A stretch of 64,000 nucleotides of DNA from positions 62,001-126,000 of the forward strand of contig CAYJLF010000008.1 of assembly GCA_964371055.1 (NCBI GenBank), in the 5' to 3' direction. Positions 1 through 8,179 of this stretch are shown here, one piece after another. The translations under genes were made by a program, and so were the position numbers. Origin of the DNA: CAYJLF01 sp964371055 (GTDB taxonomy: Bacteria > Eisenbacteria > RBG-16-71-46 > CAIMUX01). Numbering within the stretch: position 1 is the stretch's first letter; the number at the start of each line of letters is the position of its first letter. The notes beneath the pieces were generated by a model. That model searched no databases and was not told where the DNA came from. It was given only the letters and a program-made list of their open reading frames with translations.

Positions 1-81
1 GAGGTCACCGCCGACCTCGAGAGCGCCCTGGAGTCGTGGACCCAGCTGGCGGAGGGAGAGACCGACCCGGCCCAGTCGTAG
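1..81 (+). CDS. C-terminal end of a protein, possibly an ABC-F ATPase
   Basis: The window opens inside a reading frame that ends with TAG at 79-81 and encodes 26 residues. The sequence is acidic and helical, with a LESALESWTQLAE pattern. ABC-F ATPases (Uup/EttA type) often end in a helix of this L-x-x-x-W-x-x-L type, but 26 residues are too few to decide. The last codons lie inside a short tandem repeat that continues past the stop. The ABC-F suggestion is inference only. Confidence 0.35.
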   Translation, partial: EVTADLESALESWTQLAEGETDPAQS

Positions 82-132
82 TCGTGACGGCCCGGTCGTG
101 ACGGCCCAGTCGTCGTGATGGCCCAGTCGTGA
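68..132. repeat. Short tandem repeat across a stop codon
   Basis: Four imperfect copies of YGGCCCRGTCGTGA lie head to tail at 68-87, 88-101, 102-118 and 119-132. Copies 1 and 3 carry a few extra bases (GTAGTC or GTC). The repeat covers the stop codon of the gene entering from the left and runs on downstream, so the array may have formed by slippage at the 3' end of that gene. There is no spacer structure, so it is not a CRISPR. Confidence 0.8.
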
Positions 133-178
133 TCAGGTCCGCGTTTCCCGGGCGTTGCGTGACCGGGAAACGCTTCGC

Positions 179-865
179 TCAGACCTCTTCGTCGGGCGAA
201 CCACCGTTTCCGGCCGCGGCCGCGGGGATCGGCGGATCGGCCGGGGTCGGTTCCGGCACCGGCAATCCGGCCAGTCGAAGGTGCTCGTGGTACTCGGTCC
301 GGTCCTCGATCCTCCGCACGACCGCGGTCGCACCGACCTCGTGCACCAGGATCTCCTTCGCGTGGCCCTTGATGATGTCCCACATCTCGGTCTCGGGCTT
401 GAGCTGCCGCAGCTCTCCGTGCAACGCGGCGTCGAAGAAGACCGGATGTCCAAGGTGTCCCTGCCAGCCCGGCGCGAGGATGCGGGTCTTGCTTTCGACG
501 AAGTGCGCCGCGAGCTGTCCGAGGACTTCCGGGGTGAGGAGAGGCTGGTCGGCGAGACCGAGCGCACTACCCTTCGAAGCGGTGGACACGCGCTCCATTC
601 CGGCCCGGACGAGAGCGGCGAAGCGATCCTCGGACTCACCCGCCTCCACGAGCTGGATCCGACCCGCCAGCGGCCCCAGCGACGACCGGAACTCGTACCC
701 GCCGGGACCGACGACGAGGATGACCTCGGCGAATCCGGCGTCGAGGTAGGCCTGGAGCGTGCGGCTGAGCACGGTCGCATCCCCGAACGGCAACAACGGG
801 ATCGGGGTCTTGAGACGCGGACCACTGCGGGTCCCCAGAATGACGGCGGACAGGTTCTTGATCAT
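179..865 (-). CDS. MobA/MocA-like nucleotidyltransferase
   Basis: The protein has 228 residues and belongs to the NTP_transf_3 family (MobA, MocA and CTP:molybdopterin cytidylyltransferase relatives). The N-terminal nucleotide-binding loop is recognisable but degenerate: ILGTRSGPRLK near residues 9-19, where the family has LAGGxSxRMGxxK. The motifs ADQPLLT and GHLGHPVFF match the family's GDxP and GHP blocks. The ATG at 865 is preceded by GGGAGA at good spacing and follows a clear promoter, so upstream in-frame codons are not needed. The C-terminus ends in a Pro/Ala-rich tail. Substrate unknown; the altered glycine loop means activity should not be assumed. Confidence 0.75.
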   Translation of the reverse strand: MIKNLSAVILGTRSGPRLKTPIPLLPFGDATVLSRTLQAYLDAGFAEVILVVGPGGYEFRSSLGPLAGRIQLVEAGESEDRFAALVRAGMERVSTASKGSALGLADQPLLTPEVLGQLAAHFVESKTRILAPGWQGHLGHPVFFDAALHGELRQLKPETEMWDIIKGHAKEILVHEVGATAVVRRIEDRTEYHEHLRLAGLPVPEPTPADPPIPAAAAGNGGSPDEEV

Positions 866-923
866 CGCATCGGGTCTCCCAGGTTCCCAGGGGCACAGCC
901 GGCTCCAGCCGATCGAAACCGCG

Positions 924-952
924 AGTATAGGGATCCGGCTGCGTCCGGGCAA
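924..952 (-). promoter_or_regulatory. Sigma-70-type promoter for the MobA-like gene
   Basis: On the minus strand, TTGCCC (952-947) and TATACT (929-924) are separated by exactly 17 bases. The expected transcript start lies about 50 bases ahead of the ATG at 865. The promoter sits between this gene and the adenosine deaminase upstream, so the two are probably transcribed separately. Confidence 0.6.
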
Positions 953-977
953 GGGGCGGATCCGGCGCCTTCTGCGA

Positions 978-995
978 CCGGGGCCGGCGCCCCGG
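978..995. terminator. Possible hairpin terminator after adenosine deaminase
   Basis: CCGGGGC and GCCCCGG form a perfect 7-bp stem around a CGGC loop, 58 bases beyond the stop of the minus-strand adenosine deaminase gene. No T-tract follows, so intrinsic termination is uncertain. Confidence 0.3.
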
Positions 996-1052
996 CCCGC
1001 CGCGTGCCGGCCGGCCGATCCGGGCGCTCTCCACCCGGTCCCGCGGCCGCGG

Positions 1053-2126
1053 CTACAAGAAGGTCTGGTTAGGTCGATAGGTCTCCGGGAACGCCTCCAG
1101 GAAGACTTCGTCCCAGACGCTGATCGCCTCCCGCAGCATCCCTTTCTTCGCGTCGTGGGAGAGGAACGCTGACTTGAACCCGTTGATCAGGATCTTGCGC
1201 AGGTCGCTGACGTAGAGGTCGAGATGGAGGCAGGCAAGCTGGAGTTCCCGCGAAGCGGTCGTGTCGGACATCAGCCGGTTGTCGGTGTTGATCGTCACGC
1301 GCAGCCCCTTGCGGAAGTAGGCGCCGAACGGATGCGTGGCATAGCTCTCCACGGCGCCGGTCTGCAGGTTGGAGGTCAGGCACATCTCCAGCGGGATTCG
1401 ATGGTCGGTGACGTACTCCAGAAGGTCGGGGTCCTCCCACAGGAGGGTGCCGTGGCCGACCCGGTGCGCCCCGCAGTAGTGGATCGCCTGGTGGATCGAC
1501 TGCGCGCCGAACGCCTCGCCGGCGTGCACCGTCGAATTGATGTTCCGTTTGAGGATGAGCTGGAAGGCTTCGCGATGCTCCTTGGCCGGATAGTCCCGCT
1601 CCGCGCCCGCCAGGTCGAAGGCGACGACGCCGCGGTTCTTGTAGGAGATCGCGAGCTTCGCCAGCTCGAGCGACACCTCGGGGCTGATGTGGCGGATGCC
1701 GCAGACGATGACGCCGCTCTTGATCCGCCAGCGCGCCTCGGCCCGCCGCAGGCCGCGCAGCACGGCGTCGACGATCGCCTCGAGCGCGAGACCGCGCTTC
1801 TGGTGCAGGATGGGGGAGAACCGCACCTCTAAGTACCAGACGTTCTCGCGTGCGGCATCTTCGGCCAGTTCGAAGGCGACGCGCTCGAGCGACTCCTCAT
1901 CCTGCATGACCGACAGGGTCAGATCGAAGAGCCGCAGGTATTCGGAGAGGTCAGCGCCGTCGCGGATCCTCATCTGCCGTCGCAGTTCCTCCGGATCGGC
2001 GGCCGGCAGCGGCGCGATCTGGCGGGTGCCCAATTCGAGCAGCGTCGACGGCCGCAGGGAACCGTCGAGGTGGCAGTGCAGGTCTGTCTTCGGCAGTCGA
2101 CGGATCATGTCGAGATCGAAGTTCAT
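1053..2126 (-). CDS. add: Adenosine deaminase
   Basis: The 357-residue protein has normal length for adenosine deaminase, which hydrolyses (deoxy)adenosine to (deoxy)inosine plus ammonia in the cytosol. All zinc and catalytic elements are visible: HCHLDGS near residues 17-23 (HxH metal ligands), HAGE (His ligand and general-acid Glu), VGHGT (catalytic His) and NTDNRLMSDT (metal-binding Asp). The ATG at 2126 follows AGGAGGAGAG and overlaps the stop of the upstream deaminase as ATGA, so the two are probably translationally coupled. The inosine made would feed the phosphorylase and phosphoribosyltransferase encoded on the facing strand. Confidence 0.93.
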   Translation of the reverse strand: MNFDLDMIRRLPKTDLHCHLDGSLRPSTLLELGTRQIAPLPAADPEELRRQMRIRDGADLSEYLRLFDLTLSVMQDEESLERVAFELAEDAARENVWYLEVRFSPILHQKRGLALEAIVDAVLRGLRRAEARWRIKSGVIVCGIRHISPEVSLELAKLAISYKNRGVVAFDLAGAERDYPAKEHREAFQLILKRNINSTVHAGEAFGAQSIHQAIHYCGAHRVGHGTLLWEDPDLLEYVTDHRIPLEMCLTSNLQTGAVESYATHPFGAYFRKGLRVTINTDNRLMSDTTASRELQLACLHLDLYVSDLRKILINGFKSAFLSHDAKKGMLREAISVWDEVFLEAFPETYRPNQTFL

Positions 2127-3574
2127 GAACTCTCCTCCTGGGTGAGGGCATGCCCGGTTCGCTCCGCCAGAGCCCGGCGCGCGGCGATGGCGCGTCCCAT
2201 CCGCTCGCGGTCGCGGGCAGGCCGTTCGGGATCATTCCGTCGCCAGACCACTCGTCCGGCCACGATCGTTTCCCGTACCAGCGCGGGCGACCCGGCGAAG
2301 ACGAGGGCGGCCGCCGGTGTCTCTCCGGCCGATCCGGCGCCGCAGAGCGCGGGGTCGGCGGAGGGATCGAGCAGCACGAGATCGGCCCGCTTGCCGGGCG
2401 CGAGGGAGCCGATCTCGTCCCCCAGTCCCAGCGCGCGGGCGCCGTCCAGCGTGGCGAGGCGCAGGATCGAAGCGGGATCGACCGCGGAGGGGCGATGCGT
2501 CAACCCCTGCAACCAGGCCGCGAGCCGCATCTCCTGCCAGGGGTCGAGCCGGTTGTTGCAGGGGGCGCCGTCGGGGCCGAGGGCGATCGACACCCCTTCC
2601 GCGAGAAGCGTCAAGGTGTCACAGAGTCCTGATCCCAGCTTGAGGTTGCTACCCGGGCAGTGGAGGACCGTCGTGCCGGAGTCGCGAAGCTGCCGGCGGT
2701 CGTCACCGTCCAGCCAGACTCCGTGCGCCATCTTGATCCGTCCCTCGGCCCGGGGCAGGGCGGCGAAGTAGGCCGGCGGCGTCCGGCCCGTGAGTCGACG
2801 CACTTCCGCGACCTCGTCTCGGGTCTCCGATCCATGGGTGTGGATGGGGAAGGTCGCGAACGCCGATTCGGCCGCCAGTTGCCGCCAGAATGGATCGGTC
2901 ACACTGGGGATGAAGCGGGGACAGAGGGCGAGCCGGATCCGGTCGTCGTCGTATCCCTCCCATTGCGCGGCCAGGGTGGCGACCTCGTCAAGGGCTTCGG
3001 AGGCCGGGCGGAGCAGCCCGCCCGCCGCCTCGGGGCCGCGATCCATCAGCGCGGGACCGAAGAAGCCGCGGATCCCCATGCGCGCCGCCGTCTCGAGGAT
3101 CGCGCCGGTGTGCCGGGTCGTCCCCATGTCGAGGAGTGTCGTGACGCCGCCGGCCAGGAGTTGCTCGATGCCGGCCTCGGCCGAGACGGCCATCGTCTCC
3201 CAGTCGTGCGCCGCCTCCATCGGCCAGATGACCTGTTCCAGCCAGCGGTAGAGATCGAGTCCCTCCGCCGCTCCGCGGATGAGCGTCTGGCAGAGATGGA
3301 CGTGCCCCGCCACGAAGCCGGGGAGAATCCAGAGTTCCCGCGCGTCGATTTCCTCCCACGCGACGGCGTCGGGCGCACGGGTCCCGCCCTCCGTCGGCCC
3401 GACGTCGATCGATCGGTCGTCCGCCGGAGGCGCTGCTTCAGGTGGATCGATCGCGACGATCCGTCCGTCCTGGATCCAAAGATCGCCTCGGCGGGGCGTC
3501 TCATCCTCCTGGGTCAGGAGGAGGCCGCCGCGGATCACGAGCCCGTGTGCTGGTTTGGTTCTTGACTCCCGCAT
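2123..3574 (-). CDS. Amidohydrolase, MtaD/SsnA/TrzA-type deaminase
   Basis: This 483-residue TIM-barrel amidohydrolase resembles purine or adenosyl deaminases such as 5-methylthioadenosine/SAH deaminase, guanine deaminase and TrzA. Visible motifs are GHVHLCQTL (HxH metal site), HTHGSE (metal His), MAHGVWL, LHCPGSNLKLGSG and DGAPCNNRLD (metal Asp plus the clade's signature). The ATG at 3574 has GGAGG four bases upstream; reading further upstream adds only a Gly/Pro/Arg-rich segment. It is probably co-transcribed with add (ATGA overlap) and diverges from the nucleoside-salvage run. A purine or adenosine derivative is a reasonable substrate; the exact one cannot be read from sequence. Confidence 0.8.
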   Translation of the reverse strand: MRESRTKPAHGLVIRGGLLLTQEDETPRRGDLWIQDGRIVAIDPPEAAPPADDRSIDVGPTEGGTRAPDAVAWEEIDARELWILPGFVAGHVHLCQTLIRGAAEGLDLYRWLEQVIWPMEAAHDWETMAVSAEAGIEQLLAGGVTTLLDMGTTRHTGAILETAARMGIRGFFGPALMDRGPEAAGGLLRPASEALDEVATLAAQWEGYDDDRIRLALCPRFIPSVTDPFWRQLAAESAFATFPIHTHGSETRDEVAEVRRLTGRTPPAYFAALPRAEGRIKMAHGVWLDGDDRRQLRDSGTTVLHCPGSNLKLGSGLCDTLTLLAEGVSIALGPDGAPCNNRLDPWQEMRLAAWLQGLTHRPSAVDPASILRLATLDGARALGLGDEIGSLAPGKRADLVLLDPSADPALCGAGSAGETPAAALVFAGSPALVRETIVAGRVVWRRNDPERPARDRERMGRAIAARRALAERTGHALTQEESS

Positions 3575-3714
3575 GCCGCCTCCGGAAAATCCGGCTCCGT
3601 CGGGGGTCCATCCGCCGCCGCGACCGCGCCCTGCCGGCGCCGCGTTCCGCTCAGGTCCACCGGATTCGGTCGAGGCTAACCCGCCGGCCGGCATTCGTCA
3701 ACGAGGAGGGCGCC

Positions 3715-4308
3715 ACGGACGTTCTGATCACCCGGGAGCAGATCACCCGTCGGGTGGGCGAACTCGGGGCCGAAATCTCCCGCGACTACGAGGGCCGGGT
3801 CCCTGTTCTCGTCGGGATCCTGAAGGGATCGGTCCTCTTTCTCTCGGATCTGATCCGGTCGCTGTCGATCACCGTCGAGGTCGATTTCATCTCGATCTCG
3901 AGCTACGGCCGCGAGACCGTCTCCTCCGGCTCGGTCCGCCTGCTGAAGGACCTGGAACTCGATGTCGGCGGGCGCGACGTCCTCGTGGTCGAGGACATCG
4001 TCGACACCGGCAGCTCCCTCGACTACATCCGCCGCAACCTCCTGGCCCGGCAGCCGCGCTCCCTGGCGATCGCCGCCCTGCTCGACAAGCCGTCGAGGAG
4101 GGTGACGCCGGTGGAGGTCGCTTACGTCGGTTTCACCGTCCCCGATGCGTTCGTGGTCGGCTATGGACTGGACTACCAGGAAAGGTACCGGGGCCTCCCG
4201 GAGGTGGGTGTCCTCACGCCGGAGGAAATTCTCTCCGGGCGGATCGGGGGCGACCGCGCGGTCGGAGAGGACGGCGCGGCGGTGCCGCCCGGCGGGAAGC
4301 AGGTCTGA
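3715..4308 (+). CDS. hpt: Hypoxanthine phosphoribosyltransferase
   Basis: The protein has 197 residues and salvages hypoxanthine or guanine to IMP or GMP with PRPP. The PRPP-binding loop VVEDIVDTGSSL, the LLKDLELDVGGRDVL segment and the conserved ending FVVGYGLDYQERYRGLPEVGVL are all present. No ATG, GTG or TTG lies where homologues begin. The best start is ACG at 3715, giving (M)DVLITREQI, with a strong GAGGAGGG Shine-Dalgarno four bases upstream. The next in-frame ATG (3442) would add 91 unlike residues overlapping the opposite-strand deaminase. It heads the nucleoside-salvage operon, with uridine kinase 2 bases downstream. Confidence 0.9.
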   Translation, partial: TDVLITREQITRRVGELGAEISRDYEGRVPVLVGILKGSVLFLSDLIRSLSITVEVDFISISSYGRETVSSGSVRLLKDLELDVGGRDVLVVEDIVDTGSSLDYIRRNLLARQPRSLAIAALLDKPSRRVTPVEVAYVGFTVPDAFVVGYGLDYQERYRGLPEVGVLTPEEILSGRIGGDRAVGEDGAAVPPGGKQV

Positions 4309-4310
4309 CG

Positions 4311-4976
4311 ATGTCGCGCGGTATCCTGATCGGCATCGCGGGCGGCAGCGCCTCGGGCAAGACCCTCGTGACCCGGCGCATCATCGAGGCGCTGGCGAGC
4401 GCCCGGGTCGTGGTGGTCAAGCAGGACTCCTACTATCAGGATCTCAGCGGGATGAGCGAGGAGCAGCGCTCCCGCCAGAACTTCGACCACCCCGACGCCT
4501 TCGATCTCGACCTGCTGCGCCGTCATCTGGAGACGCTGCTCGACGGCGGCTGGGTCGACGAGCCGATCTACGACTTCACGCACCATCGGCGTCAGGAGGA
4601 GACGAAGCGGATCGGCGGCGCTTTCGTCGTCGTGCTGGAGGGGATCCTGATCCTGGCCGACGCGGCGCTGCGCGAACTGATGGACATCAAGGTCTATGTC
4701 GACACGGAGGCCGACATCCGTCTCCTGCGGCGGCTGCGGCGCGATGTGGAGGAGCGGGGGCGGACGGTGCAGAGCGTGCTCAGCCAGTACGAACAATCGG
4801 TCCGCCCGATGCACCTGCAGTTCGTCGAGCCCAGCAAGCGTTACGCCGATGTGATCATTCCGGAAGGCGGGCACAACCGCGTGGCGATCGACCTTTTGAA
4901 GACGAAGATCACCTCGGTTCTGATGCACAAGTGGCCCGAGGAGTTTCGATTCGGGGCCGGGTCCGATGAACGCTGA
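4311..4976 (+). CDS. udk: Uridine kinase
   Basis: The 221-residue P-loop kinase phosphorylates uridine and cytidine to UMP and CMP. It shows the Walker A loop GIAGGSASGKT at residues 8-18, the KQDSYYQD substrate-binding segment, NFDHPDAFD (the uridine kinase signature) and YDFTHHRR. The ending SKRYADVIIPEGG is also typical. The ATG at 4311 lies 2 bases after the hpt stop. The last 11 bases overlap the thymidine kinase start. Length is normal for Udk. Confidence 0.93.
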   Translation: MSRGILIGIAGGSASGKTLVTRRIIEALASARVVVVKQDSYYQDLSGMSEEQRSRQNFDHPDAFDLDLLRRHLETLLDGGWVDEPIYDFTHHRRQEETKRIGGAFVVVLEGILILADAALRELMDIKVYVDTEADIRLLRRLRRDVEERGRTVQSVLSQYEQSVRPMHLQFVEPSKRYADVIIPEGGHNRVAIDLLKTKITSVLMHKWPEEFRFGAGSDER

Positions 4977-5568
4977 GATGCGTCCGGGGCTCTTCGGAGG
5001 CGACTCGGCCGGGCTGCGCCGTTCGGGCGGCTGCATCGAGGTCATCTGTGGCCCGATGTTCAGCGGCAAGACCGAGGAACTGATCCGTCGGCTGCGCCGG
5101 GCGCAGATCGCGCGACGGAAGACGGTGATTCTGAAGCCGGAGCTCGACCAGCGCTACTCATCGGATCATCTGGTGTCGCACTCGGAGATGAGGGTGCCGT
5201 CCCTGACCGTGCACAGCTCGGCCGATGTCTATCAGCGTGCCCTGGAGGCCGAGGTGATCGGCCTCGACGAGGTCCAGTTCCTGGACGAGGCGATCGTCGG
5301 GGTCTGCGAGGCGCTGGCCGACCAGGGGAAGCGGTTGATCGTGGCGGGGCTGGATCTCGACTATCGGGGGATTCCGTTCGAGCCGGTGCCCCAGCTGCTG
5401 GCCCGCGCCGAGTACATTACGAAGACGCTGGCGATCTGCGTCATCTGCGGAGCGCCGGCCGGACGCACCCAGCGGATCTCGGGTCCCGAGGACCGCATCC
5501 TCGTCGGGGCGGGCGACGTCTACGAGGCCCGCTGCCGCAGTTGTTTCGTTCCACCACAGGAGGCCTGA
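4966..5568 (+). CDS. tdk: Thymidine kinase, type II
   Basis: The 200-residue enzyme phosphorylates thymidine to dTMP. It has the Walker A GPMFSGKTEEL near residues 29-39, the DEVQF block with the catalytic Glu region, GLDLDYRG, and the lasso region YITKTLAICVICGAP with the zinc ligands CVIC and CRSC. It begins inside the uridine kinase gene and its TGA overlaps the ATG of the binding-protein gene (TGATG), consistent with one operon. A short N-terminal extension of about 20 residues precedes the conserved core. Confidence 0.93.
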   Translation: MNAEMRPGLFGGDSAGLRRSGGCIEVICGPMFSGKTEELIRRLRRAQIARRKTVILKPELDQRYSSDHLVSHSEMRVPSLTVHSSADVYQRALEAEVIGLDEVQFLDEAIVGVCEALADQGKRLIVAGLDLDYRGIPFEPVPQLLARAEYITKTLAICVICGAPAGRTQRISGPEDRILVGAGDVYEARCRSCFVPPQEA

Positions 5569-6659
5569 TGGACCGTCCGCAACCTGGGTCGAGGCAACAC
5601 TGCGGCGGTCGGACCAGAGCGCGGACTCCGGGGCCGCCCGGGGGCGCGGTGGCCGCGCGGAGTGTCGTGGCCGGGCTTTGCGCCGTACTCCTCGCGGCGA
5701 CCGGATGTGGCAACGAGCGCAAGAGCGCGACCGGGGCCTACTCCGTCGGTCTCGTCTTCGACGTGGGCGGATTGGGTGACAAGTCGTTCAACGACTCGGC
5801 CTACCTGGGTCTCGTGCGCGCGCGCGACGAACTCGGAATCGCCTTCGCCTACATCGAGCCGGATGACGGGACCGATCGGGAGGCGGCGCTCCGCCTCTTC
5901 GCCAGCGGAGATCCCGACCTGATCCTCGGCATCGGGTTCCTTTTCACCGACGACATCGAGAAGGTCGCCCGGGAGTTTCCCGACAAGAAGTTCGCCTGCA
6001 TCGACTACACCTGGACCGAAGGGAAGGAGGTACCGCCGAACCTCCTCGGGATCAAATTCCGCGAGGAAGAAGGGGCCTTCCTGGTCGGCGCCGTGGCCGG
6101 ACTCGTCAGCGAGAGCGGCATCGGCGGCTTTGTCGGCGGCATGGACATCCCGTTGATCCACAAGTTCGAGGCAGGGTATCGGACCGGGTTCCAGGCCGTT
6201 CGACCGGAAGGCAAGGTGCTGGTCGCCTACGCCGGCGTCACGGGGGAAGCCTTCAAGAACCCGGCGCGCGGCCAGGAACTCGCCCTGGCGCAACTCGACT
6301 CCGGGGCGGATGTCATCTTCCACGCCTCCGGGTCGACCGGGCTCGGGGTCTTCGAGGCGGTGCGGGCGCGAGGGAAGCTCGGCATCGGCGTGGACGCCGA
6401 CCAGGCCGAGGTCGCTCCCGGCCACGTCCTGACCAGCATGGTGAAGCGGGTGGACGTGGCGGTCTTCGAGGTCATCAAGCGGGCCCGGGAGGGGAGCTTC
6501 GCGGGGGGGATTCTCTCCGAGGGCCTGAAGGAGGGGGGCGTCGATTACGTGTTCGACGAGGGGAACGCCCGCTGGATCACCCCCGCGGTGCGCGATTCGG
6601 TGGAGGCTCTGCGCCGCGCCATCCAGGAGGGGCGGATCGCCGTCCCGTCGGCGCGCTGA
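5568..6659 (+). CDS. BMP-family nucleoside-binding lipoprotein
   Basis: The 363-residue precursor has a long Arg/Pro-rich n-region, a hydrophobic stretch and the lipobox LAATGC, so it is probably a membrane-anchored lipoprotein. The mature part begins with YSVGLVFDVGGLGDKSFND, the hallmark of the BMP/PnrA purine-nucleoside receptor family. FHASGSTGLGVFEA and GVDADQAEVAPGHVLTSM are further family blocks. It lies directly ahead of the matching ABC ATPase and two permeases, so it is the substrate receptor of a nucleoside importer. Nucleoside specificity is inferred from family and neighbours. Confidence 0.9.
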   Translation: MDRPQPGSRQHCGGRTRARTPGPPGGAVAARSVVAGLCAVLLAATGCGNERKSATGAYSVGLVFDVGGLGDKSFNDSAYLGLVRARDELGIAFAYIEPDDGTDREAALRLFASGDPDLILGIGFLFTDDIEKVAREFPDKKFACIDYTWTEGKEVPPNLLGIKFREEEGAFLVGAVAGLVSESGIGGFVGGMDIPLIHKFEAGYRTGFQAVRPEGKVLVAYAGVTGEAFKNPARGQELALAQLDSGADVIFHASGSTGLGVFEAVRARGKLGIGVDADQAEVAPGHVLTSMVKRVDVAVFEVIKRAREGSFAGGILSEGLKEGGVDYVFDEGNARWITPAVRDSVEALRRAIQEGRIAVPSAR

Positions 6660-6677
6660 GTCGGTGACGCGCGCGGC

Positions 6678-8177
6678 ATGAATCCCGCCGTCGAATTCGT
6701 CGAGGTCACCCGCCGCTTCGGCGCGGTGACCGCCTGCGCGCGGGTCAGCTTCCCGGTCTTTCCGGGTGAGATCCACGCCGTCGTCGGCGAGAACGGCGCC
6801 GGCAAGTCCACGCTCATGGCGCTCCTCTCCGGCTTCCTGCGGCCGGACGAGGGACGGATCACGGTCCTCGGGCGGGAGCTCGCGCGGGCCACGCCGGCGC
6901 GCGCGCTGGAACTGGGCGTCGGGCTCTGCGCCCAGCACTTTCACCTCGTCCCGACCTTGACCGGGATGGAGAACATCCTCCTGGGGGCGCGGGAACAGCG
7001 CGCCTTCGGCCGGGTGTCGCACCGCCAGCAGGACGCGGTGCGCGAGTTGATGAAGCGCTACGGCCTGAAGACCAGCCTGGAGGTTCCGGTCGAGGAACTC
7101 TCCGTCGGTGAGCGCGAGCGGATCGAGATCCTGAAGCTCCTGCACCGCGACTCCCGGGTCCTGATCCTCGACGAGCCGACCGCGGTGCTCGCTCCGTCCG
7201 AGGTCGAGGCCCTCTTCGGCGTCCTGCGGGCCCTGGCGCGCGAGGGACGCGCCGTGCTCTTCGTCAGCCACAAGCTCCCCGAGGTGATGGCGATCGCGGA
7301 TCGCGTCACGGTGTTGCGCCATGGCCGCGTGATGGGAACGTTGCACGGCGGCGGCATCGATCCTAACACCCTCGTTTCGCTCATCGTCGGCGGGGAGCCG
7401 CCTCCGGAGGTTGCCTGGACTCCGGGCGAGCCCGGAGAACCGGTCCTGGAGGTGAGAGAGCTCTCGGCCGGGCGCACCGCCTCCGCGCTGCAGCGGGTGT
7501 CGTTCACCGTCAGGGCGGGTGAGATTGTCGGGGTCGGCGGCGTCGAGGGGAACGGGCAGGCGGAACTGGTCGCGGCTCTGCTCGGCCACACTCCGCGCGA
7601 ACATGGCGAGATCCGGTTTCTCGGCCGTCCCGTGACCTGGCCGCGCACGGCGGCCGTGCGACAGCGGATGGGATGGATCCCGGCCGATCGTCAGCGCGAA
7701 GGGCTCCTGCTCGACTGGGCCGCCCCCGAGAACGCCGCGCTCGGACGCCATGACCGCGCTCCGTTTCGGCGCGGCTTCCGCCTCGATCGTGGTGCGATGT
7801 GTGCCGAGGCGCGTCGCATCTTCGAGGAGTATGACGTTCGCCCGTCCCGCCTCGATCTCCCGCTGCGCGCCTTCTCCGGTGGAAACCAGCAGCGGTTCGT
7901 CGCGGGCCGTGAGTTTTCGCGGCGACCGCCCTTTCATCTTGCCGTGCACCCCACCCGCGGGGTCGATCTGGCGGCGACCCGTTTTCTCCACGAGAAGCTC
8001 CTGGCCGAGCGGGCGCGGGGAGCCGGCATCCTCCTGGTCAGCGCCGATCTTGCGGAACTGCGGGCGCTGGCGGACCGGATCCTGGTGCTTTACCGGGGAC
8101 GCGTCGCCTACGAGGCGGAGCGGGATGCCATCGATCCGCCTCGCCTGCACCGCGCCCTCCTGGGATTGGAGGAGTGA
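6678..8177 (+). CDS. Nucleoside ABC importer ATPase, two ABC domains
   Basis: This 499-residue tandem ATPase resembles NupO/YufO and RbsA-like proteins. The first domain has an intact Walker A GENGAGKST (residues 36-44), the Q-loop region AQHFHL, the signature LSVGERERIEILK and the Walker B VLILDEPT. The second domain has the degenerate Walker A GVEGNGQAEL and the signature FSGGNQQRFVAGRE, with HPTRGVD in place of a full Walker B. A degenerate second site is normal in this family. It lies between the receptor and the permeases and overlaps the next gene by start-stop fusion. Confidence 0.93.
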   Translation: MNPAVEFVEVTRRFGAVTACARVSFPVFPGEIHAVVGENGAGKSTLMALLSGFLRPDEGRITVLGRELARATPARALELGVGLCAQHFHLVPTLTGMENILLGAREQRAFGRVSHRQQDAVRELMKRYGLKTSLEVPVEELSVGERERIEILKLLHRDSRVLILDEPTAVLAPSEVEALFGVLRALAREGRAVLFVSHKLPEVMAIADRVTVLRHGRVMGTLHGGGIDPNTLVSLIVGGEPPPEVAWTPGEPGEPVLEVRELSAGRTASALQRVSFTVRAGEIVGVGGVEGNGQAELVAALLGHTPREHGEIRFLGRPVTWPRTAAVRQRMGWIPADRQREGLLLDWAAPENAALGRHDRAPFRRGFRLDRGAMCAEARRIFEEYDVRPSRLDLPLRAFSGGNQQRFVAGREFSRRPPFHLAVHPTRGVDLAATRFLHEKLLAERARGAGILLVSADLAELRALADRILVLYRGRVAYEAERDAIDPPRLHRALLGLEE

Positions 8178-8179
8178 CC

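Noticed and set aside
68..132. CRISPR-like repeats
   Set aside because: The units are head to tail without unique spacers, imperfect and only 14-20 bases long.
5520..8150. Long minus-strand open frame antisense to the nucleoside transporter genes
   Set aside because: It is a GC-driven shadow: the + strand genes there have full family motifs, and the minus frame has Arg/Gly/Pro-rich, motif-free sequence.
6678..8177. Second ABC domain as a decayed pseudo-domain
   Set aside because: A degenerate Walker A in the second domain (GVEGNGQ) is normal for this importer family.
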